DNA of 64,000 nt from Mytilus trossulus (Eukaryota; Mollusca; Bivalvia; Mytilida; Mytilidae). The first letter of the stretch is position 1; every line of letters starts with the position of its first letter. The notes beneath the pieces are model-generated. The model had not been told where the DNA came from and searched no databases. It was given only the letters and a program-made list of their open reading frames with translations. The position numbers were made by a program, and so were the translations under genes. Shown here in pieces: positions 1-12,657 of this stretch. The DNA is taken from the NCBI RefSeq assembly GCF_036588685.1, contig NC_086373.1:51405164-51469163 (forward strand), in the 5' to 3' direction.

Positions 1-719
1 CTCCATTCAGTTTTCATGGCGACAAGTATCCATTAATAATTTGTTTATACAGACAAGCTTCTTATACAAGGATACGCGTTTGTTCGCCTGCATATATGTA
101 CACAACACACACAACTAACTTTGTGTCGACTTGAAATTCCTGTTTAAGTTCTGGAGACAGCACAAAGTTGATTGCAAATGAAGAAAAGGCATGAAAACAT
201 ATGGGTAACCAACAAAGTTCTGACTATAAAGAAAGAAATGGAATAAACTCGGCCATCATTATGTAAGTTTATGTAAGTTTATTCTGAAAACCTTAATTTC
301 AGATCTAAAACAACAGCATTAAAATATGGCTATAACATTATTTCAATTAATCCTTCATACCAAAACAGTATAAATCATAACAAAACTTTTGAAAGTTTAT
401 GTCAGTTTATGTAAGTTAAACTGCTAGCAATCTAATTGTGAAATACACAAAATAAAATACAAACGTTTAGAAAACCACATGGAACTTCAAGGTAACTTGG
501 CTTAACTTCAATTAAGTCACGATTTCGATACCCATAAAACCCAACAAGAGACAGTTATATATCGTATACATGAAATAGAGGAGAAAGATACCAAAAGGAC
601 ATATAAACTCAGACGTCGAAAGCAAACAGACAATTCCTTGGCAAAAAGTGAATAACAATCAGAAGGCAAACAACAGTGAAGCAAATATTATATAAAAACT
701 AGAATGGTTAAAACGAACC
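1..719. other. Gene-free stretch
   Basis: AT-rich sequence with no convincing reading frame. The only pattern seen is a short reiterated 'tatgtaagttta' motif, twice in tandem near 261-282 and again near 398-417. Confidence 0.5.
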
Positions 720-733
720 CGAGCATATACCAA

Positions 734-1085
734 GAGTGATTACAGGTACTTTGGAAGGGTGAAAGGATCCTGCGTTCACCCGTCGTGATGTTCGTGCCAG
801 TACACACCCGTTGTGATGTTCGTGCCAGTACAATCCCGTTGCTATGTCTTATATGGTAGGTCACACTCGAGGAATGAGTACGTGATTGTGATTATGATCA
901 TTGTAAATACCGACAGTGATTACAGGTACTTTGGAAGGGTAAAAGGATCCTGCGTTCACCCGTCGTGATGTTCGTGCCAGTACACACCCGTTGTGATGTT
1001 CGTGCCAGTACACACCCGTTGCTATGTCTTATATGGTAGGTCAACTCGAGGAATGAGTACGGGATTGTGGTTATGACAATTGTAA
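734..1085. repeat. 180-bp tandem duplication with internal 30-bp repeats
   Basis: Two copies of a roughly 180-bp unit, both beginning 'agtgattacaggtactttgg' (about 735 and 915). Each holds two or three short repeats of 'cccgtcgtgatgttcgtgcc' type. The second copy is nearly identical to the first, so the duplication is recent. Parts resemble the end of the dispersed family annotated at 33270-33490 ('ggaagggt...ggatcctg'). Confidence 0.8.
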
Positions 1086-2102
1086 CATTTATAAAAGATT
1101 TACATGACAATGTGCGATGACATATGTCAACGAATATTATCTGCACATTCGAAAATATATTCTAAAAGGGACTGTTTCAACATTTCAAATTAAAATCAAT
1201 ATAAATTCTCTTCTTTATCACAGACATGAGAGACAGGATGATAATGCTATGAGTAAGCTTCACCAACTCACACGACAATGCAATGTGGTGCCTCTTGTTT
1301 GTTAATTACTGCTATGGAGAATTTTTCTACAATTTCAAACAGCGGAAAGTATTTTTTATACAATTGCCGCAAACATCCATCAGACCAATTGTACAAAATT
1401 AAGCATGAGATCATGGAAACATTCTAATTTACCAGTATATATTGATTTGATAACTATATTGGGTAATGAATTAAATCTTCCACTCGGTATAAATGACAGA
1501 AATTACACAACCGAATCTTATCGTCTGCCAAAATCTTCCTCCGCTCAGCCATAAAAATCGAACTTTTCTCTATGATTAATATGATTATCATCGATTATGT
1601 AGACAATTATTTGAAGAATGACTGAGAATCTTTCGACATGTATTTAGATATGCCTTAATCATAAATACAAAAGAGAATACAAGTTGCTTTCTTTAAAAAA
1701 AGAAATGCAATCGTAAACCCAAATGCTTGTTTGGCATTATATATTAGATAATTGTTTAAGAAAGATGTATTGTTTTATATTACTTTTGTTGTGCATTAGA
1801 AACTGGCATTGCCTGTTTACTCAATGTAATACCGGCTTCACACATCAACGTATAGCTCCGACGTACGTCGACCGTGGTAAAAAAAAATCATGCACGCTCT
1901 TGTAGCGTGTATATTATGTGCGTGCAGTTTACAGGTATACGCTTGACAAACGCTTAAGCTGAATGAAAATTTGTATTTTCCATTAAAATTTCCTGGAGTA
2001 AAAGCGTTCACCAAGCGTATACCTTTGCATTTCGACGTACTTCAAACTTATGCAACGCGCTTTTAAACGCTTGCTTAGCGTTCCTCTGGTGAGCAACTAA
2101 GT
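1086..2102. other. Gene-free stretch
   Basis: No coding frame, RNA gene or repeat could be supported. Short frames here lack codon structure. Confidence 0.4.
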
Positions 2103-2465
2103 TGAATTGTTTTACATTGTCTTTTCGGGGCCTCTTATAACTGACTATATGCGGTATGGGCTTTTCTCATTGTTGAAGGCCGTACGGTGACCTATAATTG
2201 TTAATGTTTGTGTCATTTTGGTCTTTTGTGGATAGTTGTATCATTGGCAATCATACCACATCTTCTTTTTTATATGCATACGATGATACGGACTTTGTTA
2301 ATTTTCTATTGTCATTTCGGGGCCTTTTATAGCCGGCTATGCGGTATGTGCATTCGTGTTGTTGAAGACCGTACGGTGACCCATAGTTTGTATTTCTGTG
2401 TTATTTTGGTTTCTTGTAGATAGTTGTCTCATTAATTGACACCAAACCACATCTTCTTTCTTATA
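2103..2465 (-). repeat. Dispersed mussel repeat family 1, two partial copies head to tail
   Basis: Two adjacent reverse-orientation copies (about 2103-2280 and 2300-2465) of the commonest repeat in the window. Both carry 'ggccgtacggtgacc'-type and 'accacatcttcttt'-type blocks. The second copy is more diverged. Other copies lie at 6855, 18385, 31664, 50925, 56605 and 59640. Confidence 0.8.
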
Positions 2466-3318
2466 TTCGATATCTTATCGCCGACCTTGTTAAGTCTGCT
2501 AAAATTGCATGCATGATTAATTTTTAGGTTATCATGCAGTCGTAATTGAAGTGGCACATTTAATTCGTTGTTTCATTGCTCGAGTATTATTTTTTACATC
2601 TGCATGGTCAAATGTGTATTTTTTAAAAATAAATTTTAGATTTAGTTTTCAGTGTTATTTTTCCCCCCTTCATGTTGAATATCTATACTTATCAGTCGCA
2701 TTTTAATGACGAAAAGGTATCAGAGGTTATGTGACCTCTTTGTTTTAAAAATAAAGGAAATATTTAAACAAAGAAAATAACTTTAAATTTGCAATATTAA
2801 TGAAAATAAATACGGACATTATATACATTTTGTACTTTCATAATTAATTTTTGACGTTATTTTCAATAAATGATATATTTTGAAAAATCCTCGTTTTTTT
2901 ACACCTATTTGAGGCACATACTTATGATTATGTTGCCACGTCCTTGGTCTATCATAGACGTAAAATTTCAAGAAAGTGCTAAAAGTTTTTTTAAAGATTT
3001 TATTTTTAATTATTCTTGTTCAGATAGAATATAAAGCGCATTGTTTACATGAAATCTTATCTCATATTTAAACACAGCTGGTTACATCGTTTGACTCTAA
3101 TTAAAATACTACGCATGTAGGTTAATATTAGCAGCTTGTAATCGTGTGCAAGAAAATATTATATCATAATAAATTTCAGATCATACGTAAAATATCTCTG
3201 TAGCAACTTAAGATGCTGATGCATATTCAACAGATTAGTAACCTATTGCGCATGTATTTGAAAGGTGGTCATAGAAAGAACAGAAATGTTCCGAATATCA
3301 TCCGGTGTTCCGAAAGAC

Positions 3319-3403
3319 TACATCACTCGTCCAATATATACTGCGTAAACCCTCAGGGGTTTACGCAATAATATGTATGAATATACGGAAGATCGGTGAT
3401 GTA
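3319..3403. repeat. Interrupted palindrome, hairpin or short MITE
   Basis: Perfect 11-bp arms TGCGTAAACCC (3342-3352) and GGGTTTACGCA (3357-3367) are separated by TCAG. Outer arms 'tacatcac' (3319-3326) and 'gtgatgta' (3396-3403) extend the dyad imperfectly, giving an 85-bp foldback. No coding content. Confidence 0.65.
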
Positions 3404-4223
3404 TACAACGCCTGGTTACACAACAGACATGCTTTTTAATCATGAAAGTCAAATTCTATTTAATACATCATAATGTTATAATTGCATTCCATACATTCGA
3501 CATTTTTCCTCCGAATGACCTCCTGTCATTCCATTGAATAATTTCATCGACTTATGTCATGGCGAGGTCTTACATAAGAATACTTGATTAGACAGTCTTA
3601 TATTCGGTTATCCTCCATCTTTTGAATGTAAATCTAGCACAGTAGGAGAAAGCTTACTTTCGGATGATAACTTTTCATGGCGCCAACAAGTTGGTCGAGG
3701 GATTCAAAGTTCTAATAAAAGCTTAATAAGAATTCAAAGATGTATAAACCGAGACAGAAGAAATCAATAATATTCGATCCTCTACTTTCCAGATTAAGCA
3801 CATGCGTATTGCACTACCACTGTTCCTATATTTCTTCTGCTATTAAGACAATTTTATTTCTAATTTTGTTGGTATGTCTTTGTTGATGGAATAATGTTTA
3901 TTATGTCTTAACCATGTTAACTGTGTCTATCCTGGACCTTGGCCTAATATCTGCTTTGAATCCCTCCTGTCGAGCTGTGGTGCATTGTTTTTTCCAAGAA
4001 GGAACTCACTTTGGAGAAATAAACATGTACGGCGTTCGTGTGTCGGTGCAGTAGTTAAGCAAGTTCTTGGATACTCACATAATGTTCAACACAAATCAAC
4101 TGAAGACTCAAACTTTCTCAAGCAAAATTGGTCGTTGATGAAATTTGATATTCGTTTTGGATATCTTTTGTCATAATGCACTCAAGTACCTACACATCAT
4201 TCAATTTGGCTTTCGTCCACATC

Positions 4224-4754
4224 AAAGGAGTAGGTTCAGCAAAACCCCTTTCGGCCCCCAAAAATAGCAGTTTTACAAAATTGTGAAAATGTAATCTTTA
4301 AGCTAAATTTTGGAAAGTAAAATGCTTCGGCTACATAAATACGGGCTGTTTTTGACAATACAATGCACAAATATCGCGTACAACTTGAGCATCATTAAGT
4401 CATTCTAAATTACTGAAATCTTCAAAATTTTAGCATTTTGGTTAATTTTTAGACGGTTTCCGTCTAAAATGAAAGTGGCTGCATTCGTATTCATTCATAA
4501 TATTGAAATGTAAGTTGTATTTGATGATAATACAAAACATATATAAAGGTTGAGGATGAGCACGGATGCAGTCACTTTCATTTTTGACAAAAGCCATCTG
4601 AAAAGTGACGTTTTTGGCATATTTGATAGATTGTACATAAACTTAATCAAATCAATTGAAGTAGACACTTAAGTGTTTAAAAAGTGTCCAAAACTTTCGT
4701 TCGATGAACCTGAAATTTGAGGCCAAAATCGGCCCTTACCGGACCTACTCCTTT
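4224..4754. mobile_element. MITE-like non-autonomous DNA element
   Basis: Bounded by inverted AAAGGAGTAGG (4224-4234) and CCTACTCCTTT (4744-4754). The ends continue with imperfect 'cggcccc'/'cggccc' similarity, and there is an internal dyad, 'aaaatgaaagtggctgcatt' near 4470 against its complement near 4565-4583. No open reading frame is present, so this is a non-autonomous element. No clear target-site duplication is visible and the superfamily is unknown. A related end occurs at 57925-57953 inside gene B. Confidence 0.6.
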
Positions 4755-5164
4755 TATAATGTTATTTTCCTAACTATTCCAAGGAGCTGGAGCCATATAA
4801 GTTATTCTAAAAACCCGAAATGCTTAGTGTTTTAACGCTAATACGGAAGTTCTTATAAATTATAGATTATAAGTTCTTCTATATGCAAGGCCGTATGTTC
4901 GACAGGGAGTCAAACAGTTAACAATTATCTAAACACCGCATCAAACAAAAATTAATAACAAAAGAAACGATTTTTCGTTCCTTATTGTGAACTAGCTTTC
5001 AGTACTGTGAGTTATCTTAGTGCGACACTTTCTGTCTCTTGTGTTTGTGTTAGTTGCTTTGTGCTTCGTGCCGATCTGGAAAGTCAAGTATGTTTTTCCT
5101 AAAGTTTATTACCATGTTGCGCTTTTATACCAATGTCCTACGTTTATGGAATACTAGTATACAA

Positions 5165-5320
5165 GGATCACAAACATGTTTAACCCTCACATTCTGTATG
5201 TGCCTGTCCTAAGTCCAAAGCCTTTTATTAAGTAGTTGTTGTTTGCTGTATGTTTTCATTTGGACTTCGTTTCATAGTTGTCTCATTGGCAACAATACCA
5301 CATTTCCCTATTTTATTTCA
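5165..5320 (-). repeat. Dispersed repeat family 1, fragment
   Basis: Reverse-orientation remnant with 'gtgcctgtcctaagtcc' and the terminal 'tagttgtctcattggcaaca' module. Diverged and internally deleted. Confidence 0.65.
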
Positions 5321-6854
5321 ATAAAACATCCATACTGTTCTAACGGCAACGATGGTTACATTCAAGGAAAATGCCACCTTAATTCAAGTCAAATTTGGCT
5401 CAACCTCAAAATATTACAGCCAGAATCGTGCAAATATCAAAAGTAAAAAAGACAGTGTAGGTCTAACGACCAATCAGAAACGGTATCAAATAAATCAAAA
5501 TAAACACATAAAAATCGATTGCAGTGAACTTGATAGTTGACATAATTCCCATTGCTTTGGAGAATTATGAGGTTAGCTGCAATGCAGAAAACAATTAAAA
5601 GTAAAGACAATAACTCATTTCTGTAATATACAAGTATTAAATATTTATAATCAAGTTTGATTTACATTAAAGCAAACATATCATGAGTAGCGACGAAATA
5701 CATTTAATTAAAATATTGCATACACATTACTTTTTCTGAAGTATTATATTTTCAAGCAAGGAATAAAGACTAGGTGTTAGATTAATTTTTTCATAATAGC
5801 ACGTAGCTATCTAAGGTACACAGCTTATATACCTTCATGGTTGATTAAATTTCAAATACACCAGTATCGAAAGTTGTATTATAGTTGTAAAATCGAGTTC
5901 ACCCTAAAGTCTTTAATTAGTTCTGAAGGCTTGCAATTTCGATTTGTTTTGTTAAGCTGGACACGGTGATTATACACTGATTGAGTTTCTCAAATTAACT
6001 GATCATTTTGAAGATTCATTTAGAAACGCACTGAAATTACCATTTTGCATTTCAATTTGTTTGTTACACTGCACTATTGATATGCAATAAAGCAGAAATA
6101 TTAATCATGTCATGTATGAACGTTGAGTTTGAAAAAGTGCAAATTGATCATCATGATTGAAATATCTGTTTGGGTTTGAAATACGTGAGTTGTTCAACTG
6201 GAGTTTTTTTTTGTAGCAAGTTTTTTAAAACATTATTTAAAAAGAGGGAGCTAATACCATTGTGATAATTTGGCAATTACAAATAAAACACATAAGAACC
6301 GCCTGTCCTGCTCTAGCAATCAGATATAGGATGAAACAGCAAATGCATTTCCGACACAATAAATTGTTTTGTAAAACTGGTACCTTTGATGAGTGTTTTA
6401 TTTATCATTCTATATGCCGTCTTTATTGAATTTGTAAATGCTGGATCTTCTACCACTTGATAAGCAGATAAACTTTGCTAAAAACCTTTTGAATATGTGG
6501 GATGTATAACTACTAAGACACATCATTTCGGTATGGAAACATTGAATCAGACATCTGGTAAAGATGAATGTCAAACTCCCTATACGTTAAAATAATATGG
6601 CCTGCTGCAAGACAAAATTTTCGCTCTCTTTTTCGGTTTGGAGTTTAAATTTCCCGGCGTTTATCCTGATCAAATCATTTTGCACAAACCACCTAATGCA
6701 TATATTGTTAAATTGTTCTTTAGCTTGAAAATGCGTGAAATATTTGTCACTGGACATTCATTAAATCAATCTATACAACGAAAATAATATACTTAATATA
6801 ACTTTCGATGATTTGAGTAATAACTTCGGTTTATAAAAAAAATGTGTTAAATAT
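5321..6854. other. Gene-free stretch
   Basis: Very AT-rich sequence. I see no coding frame, RNA gene or recognisable repeat. Confidence 0.4.
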
Positions 6855-7205
6855 AAAAAAGAAGATGTGGTATGATTGTTAATGAGACAACTATCCACAA
6901 AAGACGAAAATGACACAGGCATTAACAACTATAGGTGACCGTACGGACTTCAACAATGAGCAAAGCCCATACTGCATAGTCAGCTATAAAAGGCCCCGAT
7001 AAGACAATGTAAAACAATTCAAACGAGAAAACTAACGGCCTTATTTATGTAAAAAATTAACAAAAAACAAATATGTAACACATACACAAACGACAACCAC
7101 TGAATTACAGGCTCCTGACTTGGGACAGGTACATACATAAATAATGTGGCGGGGTTAAACATGTAAGCGGGATCCCAACCCTCCCCTAACCTGGGACAGT
7201 GACTT
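6855..7205 (+). repeat. Dispersed mussel repeat family 1, near complete
   Basis: Begins with the 'aagaagatgtggtatgattg' end module, passes through 'gtgaccgtacgg' and 'ggctcctgacttgggacagg' blocks and ends near 'cccctaacctgggacagtg'. It is one of the fullest copies in the window and has no coding capacity. It is probably a SINE-like or MITE-like dispersed repeat; the class is not certain. Confidence 0.85.
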
Positions 7206-8384
7206 TAGATAACCATAACAAAAACATCAAGGAACAGCAACAACGTAACGCTATCCTGGATACTTTCTCACTTTCAAGGTCATATTTGTTATAAAATAAA
7301 ACAATGGATAAGATAAATGCTAATTCTAATGGCATTTATATGAATTGTACCGCATTCCAAAGTACAAACGTGTAAATCAATATTTGTCCTGTCAATAGAA
7401 TTGTCCTCCGGGGGAAATGCATCAATGTTGATAACTGTACTCATATTTCTATGTTACAGTATCAAAATAACACGCGACAATAAGCTAAGTGAAACGTGGC
7501 CACCAAATATTATCACTGTCAAATAAAAAAAAGAGATAAGGTCACTTAATTCAAATTGTATTCGTTAAAGCTTTTCGGAACACTTATTAAACTTGGTGGA
7601 AGAATAGTTAGGAGCCCACAGGGGTTTCAATTTATAAAATTGTTAATTGAAGGATAGAACCAACATCCTACAGGAGAAGCAATTCATAGAGTAACTCCCT
7701 AAAATTTTAGTTTTTAAAAATACTGAACTCCGAGGAAAATTCAAAAAGGAACCATCATAAAAATTACAAAAACCTTTTCTAGGTCTGTATGGCATTTGCA
7801 ATTTGATCAACTGTTAAAACATATGTAAAGTTTTCAATTCTCAAAGAATTTAAATGAAGATTTAAGTTTGTTTTTTTTTAAACTATCACACAAAGTGAAA
7901 TCAATATAAGGAAAATTGCCCAAACTTGATTTAAAAGTTTTATTACATTTGGTTCTATAAATTATTTGTTAAAACAAATGGTTTGAACAAATAATTAAGT
8001 TGAGAAACTAATAAGAAAATGATTTGAATGTATTCTACCAAAATAAATTGTACGGAAATGTGCATCAACTTTTGAAATACTGAAGTCGCGTCAGTTCAAA
8101 TCGACTGACACAATTTATCAACTTAATTATATCCAACTTTGATAATTTACATTAGGTTTGACATTTCCCAAAATATCAACTTTAATCCGAATTTTACAGT
8201 TAATACACCAAAACTACCTTTATAAACGACAAGTCACGACATTGAAGACGACATTTTAAATTACAAAATTGTACTTGTTTCTATAAATTTCGAATTCAGA
8301 ACACTTAAGACTTTATTTGTATGTGATGAATAGTGTAACAACCTGATCAAATTGATCTTTTATAGCGAACTCTATACCGATGGG
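7206..8384. other. Gene-free stretch
   Basis: No coding frame or repeat could be supported. Confidence 0.4.
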
Positions 8385-8500
8385 TTTAGTTCAATGATGA
8401 AAGCCTTCTGGTGACCCACAAGTGTTGAAGTCTACAGCATCCTAACTATGGGGGATATTCCTCTCATTGAAAATCATAGCACATCTTCTTATTTAATATA
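8385..8500 (-). repeat. Dispersed repeat family 1, decayed fragment
   Basis: Contains 'tgatgaaagccttctggtgacc' -like and 'agcacatcttcttattt' blocks in reverse orientation. Strongly diverged from the copies at 6855 and 18385. Confidence 0.5.
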
Positions 8501-9856
8501 GATATGAATATCGATCAATTACAATCCCAGAAAAGTTTTGAGAATACCGATAAAGAGTAATGAGTCAAAAAGATGGTAAAACGAAAACTTACATTCAACG
8601 AATTTTCGAAAGCAATTTATTATCGCGCTTTTTAATTGCAAGAAACCAAAAAATTAACGCGAAATTAAATTGAGGCGAATATTTTAAACAAGGATCTTCC
8701 CTTATATGCTGAAAATTTAATATTTAGAAAGTTGTGAAAATAAATCTCCGGAAAGTAGCTAAGAAAGAACTAAGCCCGAAAAAGAATCCTCGAAAAATTA
8801 GTTCACATTTCTAAATAATACAGACAATCCTATACTGCTCATGAATTTTCGCCTAAAAACATATCTAGTTAATAAAGAAATATAAGATATAAAAAAATGT
8901 TAACATAAAAAAAAAGATATTAATATAATCGTGTAGCGCCATGGTACATGTATGACACGTGAATTGATGGTCCAAACACGTGGAAACAAATCCGAGCATG
9001 GCACCAACAAGCTTCTCTGTAACATATGACGCAGCTATACTACTCTCTTGGTGAACATAGAAATATTGCCATTCAGAGTTCTACTATATTTTCATTATAT
9101 TATCACACAGAAGAACAATTATTCTGCACCTAGGGTATTACATGTAACCACATTTTCATTAATTAACTGATCTCCATTAACATTTACTAATTATAGAATG
9201 TGAAACATGGAACATGTCACTGTAAAGCCGAAAGCAAATTGTGTATTACAGATCCGATCAATAAATTTCATATCAAAATTAAAGATGACTGTATAATGTT
9301 CCGAATATGGATCAGAAACTTTTTCAGTCATTTTACAGGAACTATTCACAGCATGCAAATGATATTAAAGAAACCCTATATTATACATGTAATACAATTT
9401 CAAATCAAATTGAGTAATGCAAGAGAACGGTGAATGAAAAAGTATTTTTAAGGACTCTGTCTATATTATTTATGATGCAAAAATTATCATTGTTTTCAAA
9501 TAAACTGTATGTATAAACAATCAGATAAGCACTTAAAATATATATTTATCGATTGTATATTAATTCCTTGGGGGTCATACAACACAGTTACATGTTTATA
9601 CAGATGGCTAAATGTTGTATGATTAAAAAAAATGACATTTACTGATTTTTTGCATTAAAAAATGTTTGAAATAACCCATTTTGTCATTAATTTTCAAACG
9701 CGTCTGCCTAGGACACATGTCTCACTGGAACAAATGCAAATTCGTACTCCCAAGTATTTAAAAAAAATGAAGAAAAATATTACTTTAGGAATTTTGATAT
9801 ATTCAGTTGGTTAAGTATATAATGACCAGAGTATGCAAACAATAAAATGTACATAC

Positions 9857-10133
9857 CCGTTCTGTAAAAATCAATTACTGAATTGAAAACAGCAGGATGA
9901 CGATCAAAAAAGTATTCATCTTTTTTATCTGAAAGAACGTGGTATTCAGCAAGACGCGCAAGTCTTGTGTTCGGTATAGTCCGGAGTGTCGAAACGTGGG
10001 TCTCGTGTCGAACACCACCAACATTGAGCAAAATTCGTTCATCGTCACCCGTTTGCTTCTGGTATCCATTTTTTCTAATTGGAGTTGCACCTACATCGTC
10101 CAGAAAATTTGACGCTTTCTCCTCATCCTGCAT
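9857..10133 (-). CDS. Voltage-gated K+ channel (Kv3/Shaw-like), T1 domain 5' exon
   Basis: The exon encodes about 92 residues with the signature of the Kv tetramerisation (T1/BTB) domain. '[20 protein letters not shown]' begins at residue 31, then come '[11 protein letters not shown]' and '[21 protein letters not shown]'. The spelling is closest to Kv3/Shaw-type channels, where T1 sets subunit assembly on the cytoplasmic side of the membrane. The exon ends on a GTATGT donor (9856 downwards) after the first base of the glycine codon, a phase-1 intron that interrupts T1. The proposed start at 10133 has an in-frame TGA eight codons or fewer upstream, but 'atgcag' there could also act as a splice acceptor. 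The second half of T1, the voltage sensor and the pore are not in this window. Either the next intron runs beyond the left edge (more than 9.8 kb) or this is an isolated exon. Confidence 0.8.
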
Positions 10134-12657
10134 ATCCGATCAGACATTTGAATATATATTCCGTGTTAAACAACTCTACATCAATTAATAGGTGTTAATA
10201 AACAAATTATTGAAGAAATATAAAATCATATTTAATTCTATATAGTCCTCTTGAGTCTTCGGTGAAATATCCATATATGAAAAGTAACTTCCAATTAATC
10301 GTTTCCATATTTAGTTTCATCACAGAACAGCACTAGATTATTTGACTCTTTTATTTATTTGCAGAAAATAGTATAATTCAAGTCACGTGTTTTCCTCAAC
10401 GCCGAAGTTGTTTCCCTTGTGTTATGAAAAATATACCGCCCCCTATCTTAAAGAGAATGAACAGAATATCGGAGCGCCATCAAACCTAGTCACCGTCTTC
10501 GAATTTACTTTAATGAAACATTATAATAGTAGAACATCGGAAGAACACATCCAGGGAATAACTAGTAATTTGCCGGTGCAGTATCCTGCACTCTGTTTAT
10601 CGAACTCTGTCTAAATTATTATCTTGTAATCATGGAATAATGATGTCGATCGAACATTCATTGCTATGTAGAAGCTAGACACCATTGGGACTTTCGTGGA
10701 TTGTTTTAAACACATCAATTTATTATTTATTGTCATATAATGTATAATTCAGCAGCACTGATAAAAATTGTTGGTTCATTAAAGTGCGGAAATATTTCAA
10801 ACTCTTTTATTCATTCTTGTGGAAATTCCATGTTTTTCTATAGTTAAAGAGTAAAAAAGGAGAATACATGTTATAATCCTGGAATTTATCGGAAGTGTCG
10901 TTCGAGTGCAGAGTATATAGATATTTGTGTCAGACGAAACGGTTCATTGTTTTTGTGTATCCTCTTTTGTTTATCTATTTCCTTCGTAATCCATTGTCCT
11001 TTCTTTTTCGATTAGCTTATCCACCCTATATATAATGCATGACTGTCATATAACGATAGTTAGGAGGATACTGCGACCAAGCAGACAATGACAAACTAAT
11101 TATATTGATCCTAGAATTGTAATCCGTAAAATTTTATTGCAGTTCGTCATAAACAGTAAACTTGATGCAATGATATTCTCCCGTGTGGAGTCATCCGAAA
11201 CTAATTAAATTCCTTTCTCTCTAGGTATTTCAATAAAACAGAATGCCATGCGTTTTTCAAAATGATGTAAATGTTTTTTAGATGATGTTTTTGATCATTG
11301 ATTGTCCCGTATCGATTCATACGATTGTCTAGAGCAGACTTCATCAGTGTAATTCTCACAATTGCAAAATTGACATCAAAAGTAGCCTTTTTCTCTTACA
11401 AGAAATATTCATTTCACATGCCGATGAAAAATCTATAAATATGCAATCTTATATACAATATAATTCTTTACTCTGACATCCAAAGGAAATGTCTGTTAGA
11501 CATTTATTAGAGAAATCTAACAAAAAATATAATTCTAGTTTCGAAACATCTTATCTTTGAGCACAATCAATATTTTGATATTATTAGACTATGCGAACCG
11601 TCAGTTATTTCATTTATAATTTCTCTTCATAAACATCCTTATCAAAGAAAAAGCAAAATAATTGTGTTCAGTTGGCAGACACAGAGATGGCGTTGATATT
11701 TGATTTGTTTAGGAATCCGTATTAACATTGATAATTTTGTTTTGTTTACAAATTATATTTGTTTCATTGATACTATAATTGTCTGGAATTTCCCCCAACC
11801 CAACATTCATAAAAATAATTGAAATTTATTACTGAATATTTTTATGCGTAATCAAATATTGTTGAAGGAGTCAGGCGACCAAATCAGAATTCTTATATTT
11901 TTGGTAGTGACAAAATGATGTTCGGAAGTTCTTAGCTACTGCTAAAATTGCATGTTGCTAATTGATCGACATCTCATCGCTCCCGTTTTTTATATGTCGC
12001 GTGGCATTACTATACCGAGTGCGTTTATAGGTATTCGTCTCCTGTTTTGCACGAATTACCCGTCATGTGAATCCACATGCAATGAAAATGTCACACAATC
12101 GGGAACATGACAGAGGATTCTTGTATCTAAAGATTTACGTCCGCAAAAAAAATGTAGCTAGCAAGTTGAGCTACATATATTATGTATCGGTCAACTTGTA
12201 AGACTTGTTCAATTGGTCTATCAATGTGTGCTTTATGTAAACATCTTCAACCCCTTCTTATCATACAAGGAGCCACAAATGCGTTTTTCTTTAAACTTCG
12301 GTTCTTTGAGATGATGTTTGCGCCCGGAGAGAACCAATGAATACCTATGATTGGATCGGAGCGTATTTGTCACGTGTGGTTTTCGAAATTCCAACCTCAG
12401 TGTTGACAGGCTAGTGATACAGTTTGTTTACTTATATAGACTACGCATGCACCGATGTCCCAAACGATTTTAAAACAGTAAAAAAAAGAGAAAATATGGC
12501 AAACATTTAAAAGAATACATTTTCGAATTGCCGCGAAATTTTGCTTTTTCTCTGCTTGCAGTACTGGTACTTTTTTTTTAGGACAAGAAAAGAATTGGGC
12601 TTATCTCGCCCATTAACACAAAGATATAACAATTAAGGGTATTTAACAGGTTTGGGC
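10134..12657. other. Gene-free stretch upstream of the Kv exon
   Basis: Contains no supported coding sequence. If the ATG at 10133 is the real start, this should include the 5' UTR and promoter of the channel gene, but no promoter element can be pointed to with confidence. A short frame at 10387-10614 (plus) has no recognisable domain. Confidence 0.35.

Noticed and set aside
10387-10614. 75-codon plus-strand frame upstream of the Kv exon
   Set aside because: No recognisable domain, no splice partner, and composition like the surrounding non-coding DNA.
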